Part shown: positions 44,511 through 54,328 of the stretch, piece by piece
How positions within the stretch are numbered: position 1 is the stretch's first letter
Layout of the letters: each line of letters begins with the position of its first letter
Origin: Pseudomonadales bacterium
GTDB taxonomy: Bacteria > Pseudomonadota > Gammaproteobacteria > Pseudomonadales > Azotimanducaceae
Reading direction: 5' to 3'
DNA length: 64,000 nt
Assembly: GCA_022822135.1 (NCBI GenBank)
Contig: JAJECH010000054.1
Span: 1 to 64,000 of the forward strand
Program-made: the position numbers and the translations under genes
Notes under the pieces: model-generated
Told to the model about the DNA's origin: nothing
The model's database searches: none
What the model saw: only the letters and a program-made list of their open reading frames with translations

Positions 44511-46868
44511 TCAGTGTTTTTTCTGCGCGTGCGCCTCGCGATCCTTTAAATCGGGGATCGCGATCTCAACGACATCGGCAAGGGTGTTCACAAGCGAGAA
44601 CTTCATATCGTCTCGAACGGTATCCGGCAGTTTTGAGAGTTCTGCCTCGTTGTCTTTCGGCAGGATCACGTGTCGAATTCCGGTTCGATGCGCTGCAAGT
44701 ACTTTCTCTCGGATACCCCCGACGGGGAGGACCAAGCCAGATAGTGTGATCTCCCCAGTCATCGCGACGTCATCGCGTACCGCTTTTTGACTGTATGCAC
44801 TTGCTAGTGCGGTCGCCATTGTCACGCCGGCTGACGGTCCGTCTTTCGGAACCGCGCCTTCGGGTACATGAATGTGAACGCCCGTACCTTCAATAGACTC
44901 GCGGTCGATGTGGAGGTCCCTTGCGGCTTTCCAAATGTAGGATCTAGCCGCCTTCGCAGATTCCTGCATCACTTGGCCGATTTGACCCGTGATCGTGACC
45001 TTTTCTTCCTTCGGTGCAAGCGACGCTTCGATATAGAGCACGTCACCGCCGGCCGCCGTCCAGGCTAAGCCCGTCGCTACGCCGTCTCCGGTGTTCTCTC
45101 GAACCCGATCTGCTTTGAATTTTTCTGGGCCGAGCAGACTAGAAATGATGGGTGCGGTCACCGTCTTGGACAACGACATGTTCATTAGGCTCTCTTTCGC
45201 ACGTTTCCGTGCAACCCGCTCGATGGTTCGCTCTAATTCACGAACACCCGCTTCGCGCGTGTAGCGCTGGATGCAGTGCTTGATGCCAGCGGCCGTAAAT
45301 TTGAGCTGAGCAGATTTGAGTCCCGTATTTTCAATCTGTCGTGGGATCAGGTACTTCTTCGCGATTTCGACTTTTTCCAGTTCGCTGTAACCCGTCAATT
45401 CGAGAATCTCAAGACGATCGAGCAGCGGTGCTGGAATCGTGTGGGTCGTGTTCGCGGTCGTAATGAAGAAGACCTTCGATAGATCGAAAGGTAGGTTCAG
45501 ATAGTTATCGCGAAATTCTTTGTTTTGTGCTGGATCGAGAATCTCCATGAGCGCGCCTGACGGGTCGCCCCTATAGTCACGTCCGAGTTTGTCTAGTTCA
45601 TCGAGCATCAGAACCGGATTACGAACGCCGCTGCGGCGAACGGCTTGCAATACCCGGCCCGGCATTGCGCCGATGTAAGTTCGGCGATGCCCTCGAAGTT
45701 CGGCCTCGTCATGCAAGCCGCCGAGACTCATGCGTTCAAACTTGCGACCCATCGCGCGTGCGATTGACTGTCCAAGCGAGGTTTTACCGACGCCTGGCGG
45801 TCCGACGAAACACAGGATCGACGATTTCGCGTCAGGGTTCAGCTGAAGAACGGCTAACGCTTCGAGAATTCGTTCCTTGACATCCTCAAGTCCGTAATGG
45901 TCTTCGTCGAGAACCACCTTCGCATGACTTAAGTCGAGGTTGTCCTCTGTGATGATGTTCCAAGGAAGTTCTGAAACGAGTTCGAGATAGCTACGGGCGA
46001 CTTGATATTCCGCAGCTTGGGGCGACATTTTCTGTAGACGCTTTAGCTCTCGATCGATTTCTGCTCGCACAACCTCGGGGAAATTGATCTGCTTGATCTG
46101 TTCCTTTAGTTGCTGAATCTCATCGTCTGTGTCGCCTTCACCCAAAGCCTCTTCGATCGCACGTTTTTGTTGACGAAGGAAGACTTCCCGTTGACCACTT
46201 TCGTTGATCTTATGAGCCTTCGACTGAATCTCAAGCTGTACTTCAGCGACACTGATATCCTGCCTGAGTAGGTCACCAACGGTCGTTAGCAACGTTCGAA
46301 CATCGGGAATTTCTAGTAACTCTTGGTGCTTAGTGAAATCGACGTTCTGCGACTTTGTTGCAAACCGATATGCCTGTAAGACAGGCTTTGTGTTGTTCGC
46401 CACGAACTGCTTGAAGATTTGGTCGCCTTTATCCGGATTTATCAGGTTGGCAACCTTGCGAGCGAGTTCTAAGTTGTCGTTCTGTAACGCACGAATTTCG
46501 ACCGTCGCGGGTTGGTCTTGATCGACCTCATCGTTAAGAGGTTCGAATGCAAGCTCCATGAAGTCGTTGTTCTCGGCTTGACCCAAGAGTTTGACTCGTC
46601 GAACTCCTTCGAGAATGACTTGTGCGCCGCTTTCGCGTTCTTCAATGCGGCGTACTGCACACATCATGCCAACGTCGTAAAGATCGCCGAGAACTGGTTC
46701 CTCGTTTTCAATATCGTGCTGTAGCACGGCGAGAATGTTCGAATTTGTGTCGCTGAGCGCGTGCTCTACAGCTGCTAGAGACTTGCGCCGACCAACCGAA
46801 ATCGGAAAGATCAGACTCGGAAAAATGACGATGTTTTTAAGAGGTATGCAGGGAAGCGTGTGCGCCAT
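44511..46868 (-). CDS. lon: Lon protease
   Basis: This is the ATP-dependent serine protease that degrades misfolded and regulatory proteins in the cytoplasm. The 785-residue length is normal. The N-terminal substrate-binding domain starts LPCIPLKNIVIFPSLIFP. The AAA module has Walker A GPPGVGKT (356-363) and LMLDELDKLG. The protease domain holds KDGPSAGVTMATA with the catalytic Ser, and GGIREKVLAA with the catalytic Lys. It is transcribed toward the unknown gene at 43673 and ends 38 bases from it. A heat-shock promoter was not identified. Confidence 0.96.
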   Translation of the reverse strand: MAHTLPCIPLKNIVIFPSLIFPISVGRRKSLAAVEHALSDTNSNILAVLQHDIENEEPVLGDLYDVGMMCAVRRIEERESGAQVILEGVRRVKLLGQAENNDFMELAFEPLNDEVDQDQPATVEIRALQNDNLELARKVANLINPDKGDQIFKQFVANNTKPVLQAYRFATKSQNVDFTKHQELLEIPDVRTLLTTVGDLLRQDISVAEVQLEIQSKAHKINESGQREVFLRQQKRAIEEALGEGDTDDEIQQLKEQIKQINFPEVVRAEIDRELKRLQKMSPQAAEYQVARSYLELVSELPWNIITEDNLDLSHAKVVLDEDHYGLEDVKERILEALAVLQLNPDAKSSILCFVGPPGVGKTSLGQSIARAMGRKFERMSLGGLHDEAELRGHRRTYIGAMPGRVLQAVRRSGVRNPVLMLDELDKLGRDYRGDPSGALMEILDPAQNKEFRDNYLNLPFDLSKVFFITTANTTHTIPAPLLDRLEILELTGYSELEKVEIAKKYLIPRQIENTGLKSAQLKFTAAGIKHCIQRYTREAGVRELERTIERVARKRAKESLMNMSLSKTVTAPIISSLLGPEKFKADRVRENTGDGVATGLAWTAAGGDVLYIEASLAPKEEKVTITGQIGQVMQESAKAARSYIWKAARDLHIDRESIEGTGVHIHVPEGAVPKDGPSAGVTMATALASAYSQKAVRDDVAMTGEITLSGLVLPVGGIREKVLAAHRTGIRHVILPKDNEAELSKLPDTVRDDMKFSLVNTLADVVEIAIPDLKDREAHAQKKH

Positions 46869-46949
46869 GTCTTACGTGTTCATGTGATATTTCAATTTTA
46901 GCGAGCGTTTTTGCGAGTAAGGTCCAGACCACGCTCGCGGTCTTGGTCA

Positions 46950-48032
46950 TTAAGCCGCTAAGTTCTGAGCGATAGCAGCCTGTTCGCGAAGCCACTCCGG
47001 TCCCCCAAGGAACTGTCGATTAAAACCGATCCGCTTGAACCAGTAGTGCAACCCAAGCAAATCGGTAAATCCCATACCGCCGTGCACTACCGTCGCAGTC
47101 TTTCCGACGAACGTTCCAACTTCCGCCATGTGTGCCTTTGCGTGGCAGGCATGTAGATGGGCGTCGTCAGATGCTTCATCTAGGGCATATCCCGCGTACC
47201 AAAGCAATGCGCGCGATGGTTCGATTTCTGCCGCCATTTCAGCACACATGTGCTTGACCGCTTGAAACGATGCGATCACGCGGTTGAACTGCTCGCGATT
47301 CATTGCATATTCGACCGCTTGATCAAGCATTGATTGCGCGGAACCTAGTGTGTCGAATGCAAGTGTCGTCCATGCGACATCGAGTACATGCCGGAGCACC
47401 TCAGGGCTACTGTTCGGTAGAGAGTCACAAGGGGTGTTCGAAAGCGTTAGCTCACATAGTGGTCGCGTGCGATCGATTTGTGGCATTACCTTGATCTCTA
47501 GGTTCGGAGCACCGTTTGCAATGACGTGGAGCTTTGCATCTCGATCGGCTATCAACCAGTGATCTGCGTGGGGATCCGAGACAAAACTGGCCGTACCGGT
47601 CAGTGCACCGTCCCGAAACGTAACGCCTGATTTTCCGCGCGGAGCACATGCTTCTGAGAGTGCTAAGCCGATCGTTGCGCTGCCATCAGCGATTTTTGAG
47701 AGGTATTCATCCTTCTGCGCATCTGAACCCGACAGCGCTATCGCACGAGGCGCTACGACGCATGTTGATAAATACGGCACTGGCGTGACATGATGTCCGA
47801 GACATTCGCCGATGACTGCCGCGTCCATTGCGGATAGCCCGAGTCCACCGTGTTCCTCAGGGACGAGGATTCCAACGACCCCAAGGTTCACCAACCCACG
47901 CCAAATATCTTCTGCGAGAGAATGATCGGTGGTAGCGAATTCCCGCACCCGATCCAAGGAGGCTTCTTCTTCGAGAAAACGATTGACGTTTTCCTGCATG
48001 CTCAGCTGAAGTTCTGAGAGTCCAAAGTCCAT
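46950..48032 (-). CDS. Acyl-CoA dehydrogenase, smaller subunit type
   Basis: This 360-residue flavoprotein is an acyl-CoA dehydrogenase family member. The preferred start, MDFGLSELQLSMQENV, lies at 48032, one base after the stop of the upstream acyl-CoA dehydrogenase gene; an upstream start at 48092 would overlap that gene. Visible segments are GLGLSAMDAAVIGECLG near 64, GLALSEACAPRG near 130 and HGGMGFTDLLGLHYWFKR near 319. I do not see the usual Glu of catalytic acyl-CoA dehydrogenases at a clear position. The tight pair suggests an alpha2beta2-type heteromeric enzyme like those in steroid side-chain breakdown. Confidence 0.82.
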   Translation of the reverse strand: MDFGLSELQLSMQENVNRFLEEEASLDRVREFATTDHSLAEDIWRGLVNLGVVGILVPEEHGGLGLSAMDAAVIGECLGHHVTPVPYLSTCVVAPRAIALSGSDAQKDEYLSKIADGSATIGLALSEACAPRGKSGVTFRDGALTGTASFVSDPHADHWLIADRDAKLHVIANGAPNLEIKVMPQIDRTRPLCELTLSNTPCDSLPNSSPEVLRHVLDVAWTTLAFDTLGSAQSMLDQAVEYAMNREQFNRVIASFQAVKHMCAEMAAEIEPSRALLWYAGYALDEASDDAHLHACHAKAHMAEVGTFVGKTATVVHGGMGFTDLLGLHYWFKRIGFNRQFLGGPEWLREQAAIAQNLAA

Positions 48033-48033
48033 G

Positions 48034-49236
48034 TCAGGAAGCCTTCGCCGTCGATTGTTCGAACTTAGGCTCTTTAGGCATGCCGAGTCCACGCTCGCTG
48101 ATGATGTTCTTTTGTATCTGCGACGTGCCGCCGCCGATGATGAGCCCTAAGAAGTACATGTACTGGTTCTGCCAGGATCCACCGTCTCGTAAGAACTCAC
48201 TCGCACCGTACATGAGGCCCGTCTCTCCCATGGCATCGATCGCCAGTCCTTCAAGCTCGTGTCGAAGCTCGGTGCCTTGTAGCTTGCTAATCATTCGTGG
48301 AAGCCGGGCATCGGTGTTGTTCAGACGTGAAGACAGGACACGCAGATCATTGAAACGCAACGACATCACGCGTGCCTGTAGCTTCATCAGTCGATCTCGG
48401 TAGACTGGGTTATCGATGATGCGTTCGTTACCGATCGTCTCTTCTTTCATCAACTCAATCAAACGCGTCATTCGAGACAACGTGGCGTTCGGATCACCGA
48501 GAGAATCGCGTTCGTGACCTAGTATCGCGTTGGCGACATACCAACCTTCTCCGCGTTTACCAACGATTTGATCTTTGGGTACGCGGACGTCGGTGAAAAA
48601 CACCTCATTGAAATTGGGTGCAAGTGTCATGTCGACCAGTGGGCGTATTTCGATTCCCGGTGTGTCCATCCGGAACAGAAGAAAACTGATACCTTGGTGC
48701 TTTGGCGCGTCGGGTTCAGTGCGAACCAGACAAAAGATCCAGTCTGCTAAGTGTGCTGTCGATGTCCAGATCTTCGAACCGTTGATGACCCACTCGTCGC
48801 CGTCCAGCGTAGCGGACGTTCGAAGACTCGCAAGGTCGCTACCCGCATTGGGTTCTGAATACCCCTGACACCACACCATTTCACCGGCGAGAGTCGGCGG
48901 GATGAACTGACGTTTCTGCTCTTCCGTGCCGAGTTCAAGGAGTGTTGGCACCAACATGGAGATGCCTTGACCGCCTAATCCGCTAGGTACTTGTGCTTGC
49001 GCAAACTCCTCGCCAATGATCCGACCCTTGATGAGGTCAGGCTCGCCGCCATGTCCGCCGTATTCCTTGGGAATCGTCCGAGCGGCATACCCGTTTTCGA
49101 TCAACAGTTTCTGCCAGCTCTTGAGCGGGTCGGACTTTAGTGGTGCATTACGCGGCGCTTGGTCGCGGTGTTTCTCAATGAATTCGCGGAGTTCCTGTCG
49201 ATACGTGTCGTATTGCGGACCGTACGATAAATCCAT
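48034..49236 (-). CDS. Acyl-CoA dehydrogenase
   Basis: This 400-residue acyl-CoA dehydrogenase oxidises an acyl-CoA at the alpha-beta carbons, passing electrons to ETF. The FAD-binding region WCQGYSEPNAGSDLASLRTSA (about 121-141) and the block VINGSKIWTSTAHLADWIFCL are both present, as is the C-terminal YMYFLGLIIGGGTSQIQKNIISERGLG near 357. It is the first gene of the pair, one base from the next acyl-CoA dehydrogenase. It is divergent from the dUTPase gene, 109 bases away. Confidence 0.88.
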   Translation of the reverse strand: MDLSYGPQYDTYRQELREFIEKHRDQAPRNAPLKSDPLKSWQKLLIENGYAARTIPKEYGGHGGEPDLIKGRIIGEEFAQAQVPSGLGGQGISMLVPTLLELGTEEQKRQFIPPTLAGEMVWCQGYSEPNAGSDLASLRTSATLDGDEWVINGSKIWTSTAHLADWIFCLVRTEPDAPKHQGISFLLFRMDTPGIEIRPLVDMTLAPNFNEVFFTDVRVPKDQIVGKRGEGWYVANAILGHERDSLGDPNATLSRMTRLIELMKEETIGNERIIDNPVYRDRLMKLQARVMSLRFNDLRVLSSRLNNTDARLPRMISKLQGTELRHELEGLAIDAMGETGLMYGASEFLRDGGSWQNQYMYFLGLIIGGGTSQIQKNIISERGLGMPKEPKFEQSTAKAS

Positions 49237-49345
49237 GCTGTGCCCTCAAATGAGTGTGCGTAGTCTACGCACGCGTTTTTCACAATGTGATTGGTTAAAT
49301 TCGTTCGACGCTACGTCTGTAGATAAATTCCCAGAGACTCTCAGT

Positions 49346-49999
49346 ATGACCCTCTCAAGTGCTCAACAGTTGCGGCATTGGTTACAGACGATGGTCGAGC
49401 TGCAGCGTAGTCACAACGAGAAAGTTCATCCAGAGTGGGATCAGCAAGGTTATCCGTTCACGCGTGCGATATGGATCGAATGTGCGGAGCTGATGGATCA
49501 TTTTGGGTGGAAATGGTGGAAGCATCAGCAAGCAGACCTTGATCAAGTCAAGTTGGAGCTGGTGGATATCTGGCATTTTGGATTGAGCGCCTTGATGATC
49601 CAACATGGAAGCCAGGTTGTCGAAGTCGTGGCAAATGAGGTCAATGGCGCGCGCGAGTCGCGCGAGCCGTCTGAGTTCCGTGAATCTGTTGAGACGCTCG
49701 CGAGTACGGCGCTCCAGGGTGAGTTTTCGGTTGCGGCGTTTGCAGGCGCAATGGACGCGTTGCCGATGTCGTTCGAAAACCTCTACACGATCTATGTAGC
49801 AAAGAACGTGCTGAATGTCTTCCGACAAGAGAACGGTTACAAGGAAGGGACGTATCGTAAGTCGTGGGCGGGTCGAGAGGACAATGAGCATCTTGCCGAG
49901 CTAGCACAGACCTTAAACATAGATAGTGCGACGTACATCGAAGATTTGCAGCGCCTCCTAACGGATCGATACGCGGAGGTATTTAGTGACTCGCGATAG
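49346..49999 (+). CDS. Dimeric-type dUTP diphosphatase
   Basis: This 217-residue all-helical protein fits the dimeric dUTPase (DUTPase_2, MazG-related) family, which hydrolyses dUTP to dUMP. The metal-binding signature is IECAELMDHFGWKWWK (about 52-67) followed by ELVDIWHFGLSALM near 78. A second block SFENLYTIYVAKNVLNVFRQENGYKEG near 145-171 is also typical. The start MTLSSAQQ at 49346 fits family length; the frame is open further upstream but that part overlaps the divergent gene. Dimeric dUTPases are rarer in gammaproteobacteria than the trimeric type. Confidence 0.85.
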   Translation: MTLSSAQQLRHWLQTMVELQRSHNEKVHPEWDQQGYPFTRAIWIECAELMDHFGWKWWKHQQADLDQVKLELVDIWHFGLSALMIQHGSQVVEVVANEVNGARESREPSEFRESVETLASTALQGEFSVAAFAGAMDALPMSFENLYTIYVAKNVLNVFRQENGYKEGTYRKSWAGREDNEHLAELAQTLNIDSATYIEDLQRLLTDRYAEVFSDSR

Positions 50000-50041
50000 C
50001 TGAGCGACTCCATTCACGCTTCTAAACTAGAGAAACAGACC

Positions 50042-51088
50042 ATGACTGACAAGCAACTACCACTGTCCACACCACTGGACGTGCGTCGTGAACTGACGGA
50101 TCCAAAAGATACGGCGTTCCCGTTACGTTGGGGCATCCTCGGTGCAGGTAACGTCTCGCGCCAGTGGGCGTTGAGTTTGAAAGGCGTTCCAGGTGCAACG
50201 ATCAAGGCAGTTGCGGCGCGTGAACAAGCCCGTGCAGATGCTTTTGCTGCTAATGTGGGAATTGACAAATCGTTCGACAACTACGAAGCGATGGTGTCCG
50301 ATCCGGAGGTCGATATCGTTTACGTGGGCACGAAAACGTGGCTGCACAATGAACACAGCATCCTCGGTTTAGACGCCGGTAAGCACGTCCTTTGTGAAAA
50401 ACCGTTGGCGTCGAACTCCGCTGAAGCCGCTGAAATGTATGCGGTTGCAAAGGCACAAGGTGTCATGCTTCAGGACGGCATGTGGACTCGCTTTTTCCCG
50501 GCCGTTGAACATGCACGCACGCTCATCGAACAAGGTGCGATCGGCGAACCACTCATGGTGCATGCGGATTTCTTTGATCCCATATACGTGATACAAGCTG
50601 CACCGCTAGCATTCGGTATCGAAACTCCGCCCACAGCCATTACCACGGCGGGACGCGCAGCAAGTGCCGCGGTATTGGATTACGACGGTAAACGCGCAGC
50701 ACTGTTGTCGTTTCCGCCGTTCAACAGTGAACTACCTGAAGTGACCGAGATATTTGGCACGCAAGGCCGCATCACACTCGGTCGACCTGGTCATTGCCCC
50801 ACTGATATCACGCTGCATTCGCCACCGGTTGGACAAGTACCTTCGCAATACCGCACAGGAAATGTGCCTGCGCCCGCTCAGAGGTCCCACTATCCACTTC
50901 CTGCGAACGTGAGCATCCCTAATCCGTTTCCTAATCAGCACGGATTCTTGTACATGGCAGAAGCTGTGCATCGTTGTCTTGCGGCAGGTCTGAAAGAATG
51001 CCCGCAATACGGTGAAGCAGAATCCATGCACTGCATGGATATATTGACGGAGGTTATGCGACAGAAGGCCGCCGCTGCGAAGAGCTAA
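50042..51088 (+). CDS. Gfo/Idh/MocA-family oxidoreductase
   Basis: This 348-residue NAD(P)-dependent oxidoreductase has a Rossmann start WGILGAGNVSRQWA near residue 36 and the diagnostic EKPLASN block (about 120) with its catalytic Lys. The sequence resembles dihydrodiol dehydrogenase-like members that act on sugars or diols. Substrate is unknown. It lies 42 bases after the dUTPase on the same strand, so the two may share a transcript, but no functional link is obvious. A second member is at 56604. Confidence 0.85.
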   Translation: MTDKQLPLSTPLDVRRELTDPKDTAFPLRWGILGAGNVSRQWALSLKGVPGATIKAVAAREQARADAFAANVGIDKSFDNYEAMVSDPEVDIVYVGTKTWLHNEHSILGLDAGKHVLCEKPLASNSAEAAEMYAVAKAQGVMLQDGMWTRFFPAVEHARTLIEQGAIGEPLMVHADFFDPIYVIQAAPLAFGIETPPTAITTAGRAASAAVLDYDGKRAALLSFPPFNSELPEVTEIFGTQGRITLGRPGHCPTDITLHSPPVGQVPSQYRTGNVPAPAQRSHYPLPANVSIPNPFPNQHGFLYMAEAVHRCLAAGLKECPQYGEAESMHCMDILTEVMRQKAAAAKS

Positions 51089-51116
51089 AGTACTAGGAAG
51101 ATTTCTCGCCCGCGAC

Positions 51117-51983
51117 TTAGGCGGCTATTGCGGCCCTAGGCTTTTCGGTGGCTCGCACTTGTGTTCGGCGCATCAGGCGTCGCTCAGTGTTTGGGAATGA
51201 CGCGCGCCGATGCATTACGACCCGATTGTCCCACACCACTAGATCGCCGGTTTTCCAGCGTTGTGTCCAACATTGGTGCGTACGGGCAACATGAGCCCAT
51301 ATCTCCTCAAGCGTCTGTTCGCTTTCGTCGATTGAGCAATCTTTGACATAAGCGTATTGGCGTCTACCCAGGTATAACGCCGGTTCTTTCGTCTCTGGAT
51401 GAGCGATCAGCGCCGGATGGTATACGCCGGGCGCATCCTTCGCTGTGTCGAATGGCTGGTGACCGCGTCGCAACTTTCCGATGCTGTCGTGTGCTGCGTC
51501 ATGCTTGATTTGGAGTTTAGTGCAGCGCGCTCTTAACTCATCCGGCATCTCGGCGAGGACCGTACGCATACAGCAGAATGCGGTTTCGCCGCCATGCTGA
51601 GGTACTTCAATCGCATAGAGCAAGCTCGCAGTCGGCGGTTGCTCAATGTAAGACATATCGGTATGCCAGGAGGTCTCGAGATTCGAAAGCCCTCCAATCG
51701 GCTTGCCGTTCTCGACGATATTCGAAATCGTTGCGACGTACGGATTGGGGATCTTGGCGAGTTCTTCGGCCGTTACCTTGCCGTGAGGTGCATATTCCAA
51801 TTCACCAAATCGAGCACTGAACGTCTTCAGTTCGTCGTCGCTGAGTTTCTGATCTCGAAATCGCAAGACGCCAAATCTCAACCAAGCTTGATATAGCTCA
51901 TCGAATTCAGAATCGGAAATCTCCGCAATCCGAACATCGAGTACGTCCGCTCCTATAGGTGCTTCAAATGGTTGTACTAGCAT
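51117..51983 (-). CDS. TauD/TfdA-family 2-oxoglutarate dioxygenase
   Basis: This 288-residue Fe(II)/2-oxoglutarate-dependent dioxygenase has the facial triad partners His107 and Asp109 in TSWHTDMSYIE and the distal His in VVMHRRASF near 257. A C-terminal Arg in RRLMRRTQV is suited for 2-oxoglutarate binding. The family includes taurine and 2,4-D dioxygenases. The substrate is unknown. It is divergent from the Nudix gene (147 bases between) and convergent with the oxidoreductase gene at 50042. Confidence 0.88.
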   Translation of the reverse strand: MLVQPFEAPIGADVLDVRIAEISDSEFDELYQAWLRFGVLRFRDQKLSDDELKTFSARFGELEYAPHGKVTAEELAKIPNPYVATISNIVENGKPIGGLSNLETSWHTDMSYIEQPPTASLLYAIEVPQHGGETAFCCMRTVLAEMPDELRARCTKLQIKHDAAHDSIGKLRRGHQPFDTAKDAPGVYHPALIAHPETKEPALYLGRRQYAYVKDCSIDESEQTLEEIWAHVARTHQCWTQRWKTGDLVVWDNRVVMHRRASFPNTERRLMRRTQVRATEKPRAAIAA

Positions 51984-52130
51984 TGAATTGTGAGTTTGTG
52001 CGTAAGGTTCAGAAGGGTGGAATTTTGCCTGTCTTATGTAATCGCGAACTCACGAACCGCGCCTTCGGTGTACGTTCGAGGGATTCACGATACGGTCGTC
52101 CTTATTCTATGTTCGTGCGTGTATGGCACC

Positions 52131-52652
52131 ATGAAGCAATCCCCCATGACCGATCAACCCGATAAGACAACTAACTCCATACTCCCTGTCGACTGGCGTC
52201 CGGATCGATTTGCGACGCTCATCTACCTAATTCGCGATGACGAGGTCCTGCTGATCGAAAAACTCCGCGGGCATGGGGCAGGGAAGGTCAATGCGCCCGG
52301 TGGCCATATTGAAGTCGGTGAAACGCCTGAGGAATGTGCGATACGTGAAGCCTTCGAGGAAGTTGGTATCGCGGTATTGAACGCGGACCTGTGTGCGACA
52401 CTGAAATTTCACGATACCGAAAATGGATTCAACATGCTCGGGTACGCACTAACCTCGACGACGTTTACGGGTCAACCGAAATCAACGCCAGAAGCCATTC
52501 CGTTCTGGTCAAAGATTGGTGAGATTCCGTTCGACAGAATGTGGGAAGATGATCGGCACTGGGTGCCGAGAATCCTCGGGGGCGAACGGTTGGACTGTGA
52601 GTTCGTGTTTGCGAACGACGTACTTCAGACGTTCAACATTGAGAGGATTTGA
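52131..52652 (+). CDS. Nudix hydrolase, MutT-like
   Basis: This 173-residue enzyme has a complete Nudix box at residues 58-80 (GHIEVGETPEECAIREAFEE, then VGI), fitting GX5EX7REUXEEXGU. The preceding RGHGAGKVNAPGG and the following FHDTENGF resemble 8-oxo-dGTP diphosphatases of the MTH1/MutT type, so a nucleotide-sanitising role is likely. The start is ATG at 52131; an upstream frame is open but lacks family similarity. The gene is transcribed alone, convergent with the aminotransferase, 25 bases between them. Confidence 0.88.
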   Translation: MKQSPMTDQPDKTTNSILPVDWRPDRFATLIYLIRDDEVLLIEKLRGHGAGKVNAPGGHIEVGETPEECAIREAFEEVGIAVLNADLCATLKFHDTENGFNMLGYALTSTTFTGQPKSTPEAIPFWSKIGEIPFDRMWEDDRHWVPRILGGERLDCEFVFANDVLQTFNIERI

Positions 52653-52677
52653 CTCTAACTATTTGATATAGAATGAT

Positions 52678-53973
52678 TTAATTCAATGTCACTTCGTCAA
52701 CTGCTTCAGATAATGTACGAACGATGTCTCCGATCTGTTCCTCGTTGATCGTGTATGGCGGCCCAATAACGAGCACATCTTTTACGATGCCGTTACCGCC
52801 AGGATAGAAACAGACGCCTTTTTCCAATGCAAGGTTTGCGACCTTTCCGCCGATTCTCTCGTGCGAATCGTACGCGTCAAGGGTGTCGCGATTGGCGACT
52901 AGCTCGATCGCTTGCAAGAGTCCTTTCCCGCGAATTTCACCAACGTGCGGATGATTCGAAAATGCGCCTTCAAGTTGCTTCATTAGGATCTCGCCTTTAG
53001 GCGCGACTTGAGCGACTAAGTCCTCTTCCTCGAGAATTTGTAGCACCTTGTCGGCTGCTGCGCACGCTGCGGGATGAGCTGAGAACGTGTGAAACATCAC
53101 ATCAAATCCCGCACTTGCGAGTTGGTCTGCGACTCTATCAGTACTACCTACCGCGGTGATTGGAGCGTACCCACCCGCAAGACCTTTGCCGCCGACCATG
53201 ATGTCCGGCGTGAAATCCCAATGTTGATATCCGAATCGCGTACCCGTTCGACCATAGCCAGTCATTACTTCGTCGCTGATGATCAGGATATCGTGTTCCT
53301 TACAGTAAGCGGATACCCGTTCCCAGTAATCGTCGGGTGGAACTAACGCACCGCCGCTTGCGCCGGTAATTGGTTCGGCTATCAGCGCCGCAACGGTTGT
53401 GGGATCTTCTTTTTCAACGCCGTCAATGAATTGCTGAACGTAGTGATCAGTCGGATCCGATGCTTCGCACCTTAGCATGTAAGGTGCTTCGACAGAAGGA
53501 TGAATCTGCAAGGCGTGCTTGAGACCAGTTTTACGGGATTCGTGTCCGCCGACCGCCAAGGTCGTGATGGTGGTGCCGTGATACGACACGTTGCGACCAA
53601 CGATCTTGCATTTTTCAGGCTTACCTTGTGCGGCGTGATATTGGACCGCGATTTTCATCGCGGCTTCGTTACCTTCCGAACCGCCGCACGTCGTGTGGAT
53701 GTGGGACATTTCGGGCGGAAACCAATCGCGGGTTAATCTCTCAACAAGCGCCGCGCGCTCTGGTGTTAACCAAGGCGGTATGACGTAGCCTGTATTTAGT
53801 GTTGATTCAGCGACGACTTCGGCGACCTCTCGACGACCGTGCCCAATATTCGTGACGATGGCACCCCCACACGCATCCAGAAGGCGTTTACCGTCGTCTT
53901 GATACAGGTAGCAACCATCACTACGAACGATGGTTTTAACGTGCTGATTGTGTATGTATGGCCAAGCGGACAT
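52678..53973 (-). CDS. Class III aminotransferase
   Basis: This 431-residue PLP-dependent aminotransferase is of the omega-amino acid type. Visible segments are GGAIVTNIGHG near 37, TCGGSEGNEAAMKIAVQYH near 95, DEVMTGYGRTG and the Schiff-base lysine in MVGGKGLAGGYAPI (about 245-275). Substrate may be an amine, beta-alanine, ornithine or similar; it cannot be told. It is transcribed away from a 355-base spacer, so its promoter lies there. Confidence 0.88.
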   Translation of the reverse strand: MSAWPYIHNQHVKTIVRSDGCYLYQDDGKRLLDACGGAIVTNIGHGRREVAEVVAESTLNTGYVIPPWLTPERAALVERLTRDWFPPEMSHIHTTCGGSEGNEAAMKIAVQYHAAQGKPEKCKIVGRNVSYHGTTITTLAVGGHESRKTGLKHALQIHPSVEAPYMLRCEASDPTDHYVQQFIDGVEKEDPTTVAALIAEPITGASGGALVPPDDYWERVSAYCKEHDILIISDEVMTGYGRTGTRFGYQHWDFTPDIMVGGKGLAGGYAPITAVGSTDRVADQLASAGFDVMFHTFSAHPAACAAADKVLQILEEEDLVAQVAPKGEILMKQLEGAFSNHPHVGEIRGKGLLQAIELVANRDTLDAYDSHERIGGKVANLALEKGVCFYPGGNGIVKDVLVIGPPYTINEEQIGDIVRTLSEAVDEVTLN

Positions 53974-54328
53974 GAATGGTTTCCGTCAGTGCGTGAGTGG
54001 ATTGGACCTTATGATCGAAGGAATCTCAGGCCGGTTTTCGATTGAATCGAATCGGCTGCAAAGTGGTGTATATGAGACCCACAATTGTCCAAAAAATCAG
54101 TTAGGATGCCACTACTAGACACAGAAAGTATCGACTTCATTTCACTCGCACTGCGAAAGCGATCAAAGCCGCATTCATGACCAAACAGTTAGGTCGTCCG
54201 TGTGGTCTACAGTTGGAGGTGAGGGTATCTTCGCTGTATTCGCATCAACGTGAATGGCGAAGCGCTTCAAATTCGTGTTCTTATCAGCCCAATGTTTCTT
54301 TTTTCAATTTATCACGCTGAGTCGACGA
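53974..54328. other. Spacer without recognised gene
   Basis: This 355-base stretch separates the aminotransferase (reading left) from the PPOX flavoprotein gene (ending at 54329). I find no convincing ORF, hairpin terminator or RNA gene. It presumably contains the aminotransferase promoter and the 3' end of the neighbouring transcript. Confidence 0.5.

Noticed and set aside
49016-49345. Upstream extension of the dUTPase gene
   Set aside because: It overlaps the divergent acyl-CoA dehydrogenase gene on the other strand and has no dUTPase similarity.
51990-52130. Upstream extension of the Nudix gene
   Set aside because: No family similarity before residue 48 of that frame; the ATG at 52131 gives normal Nudix start.
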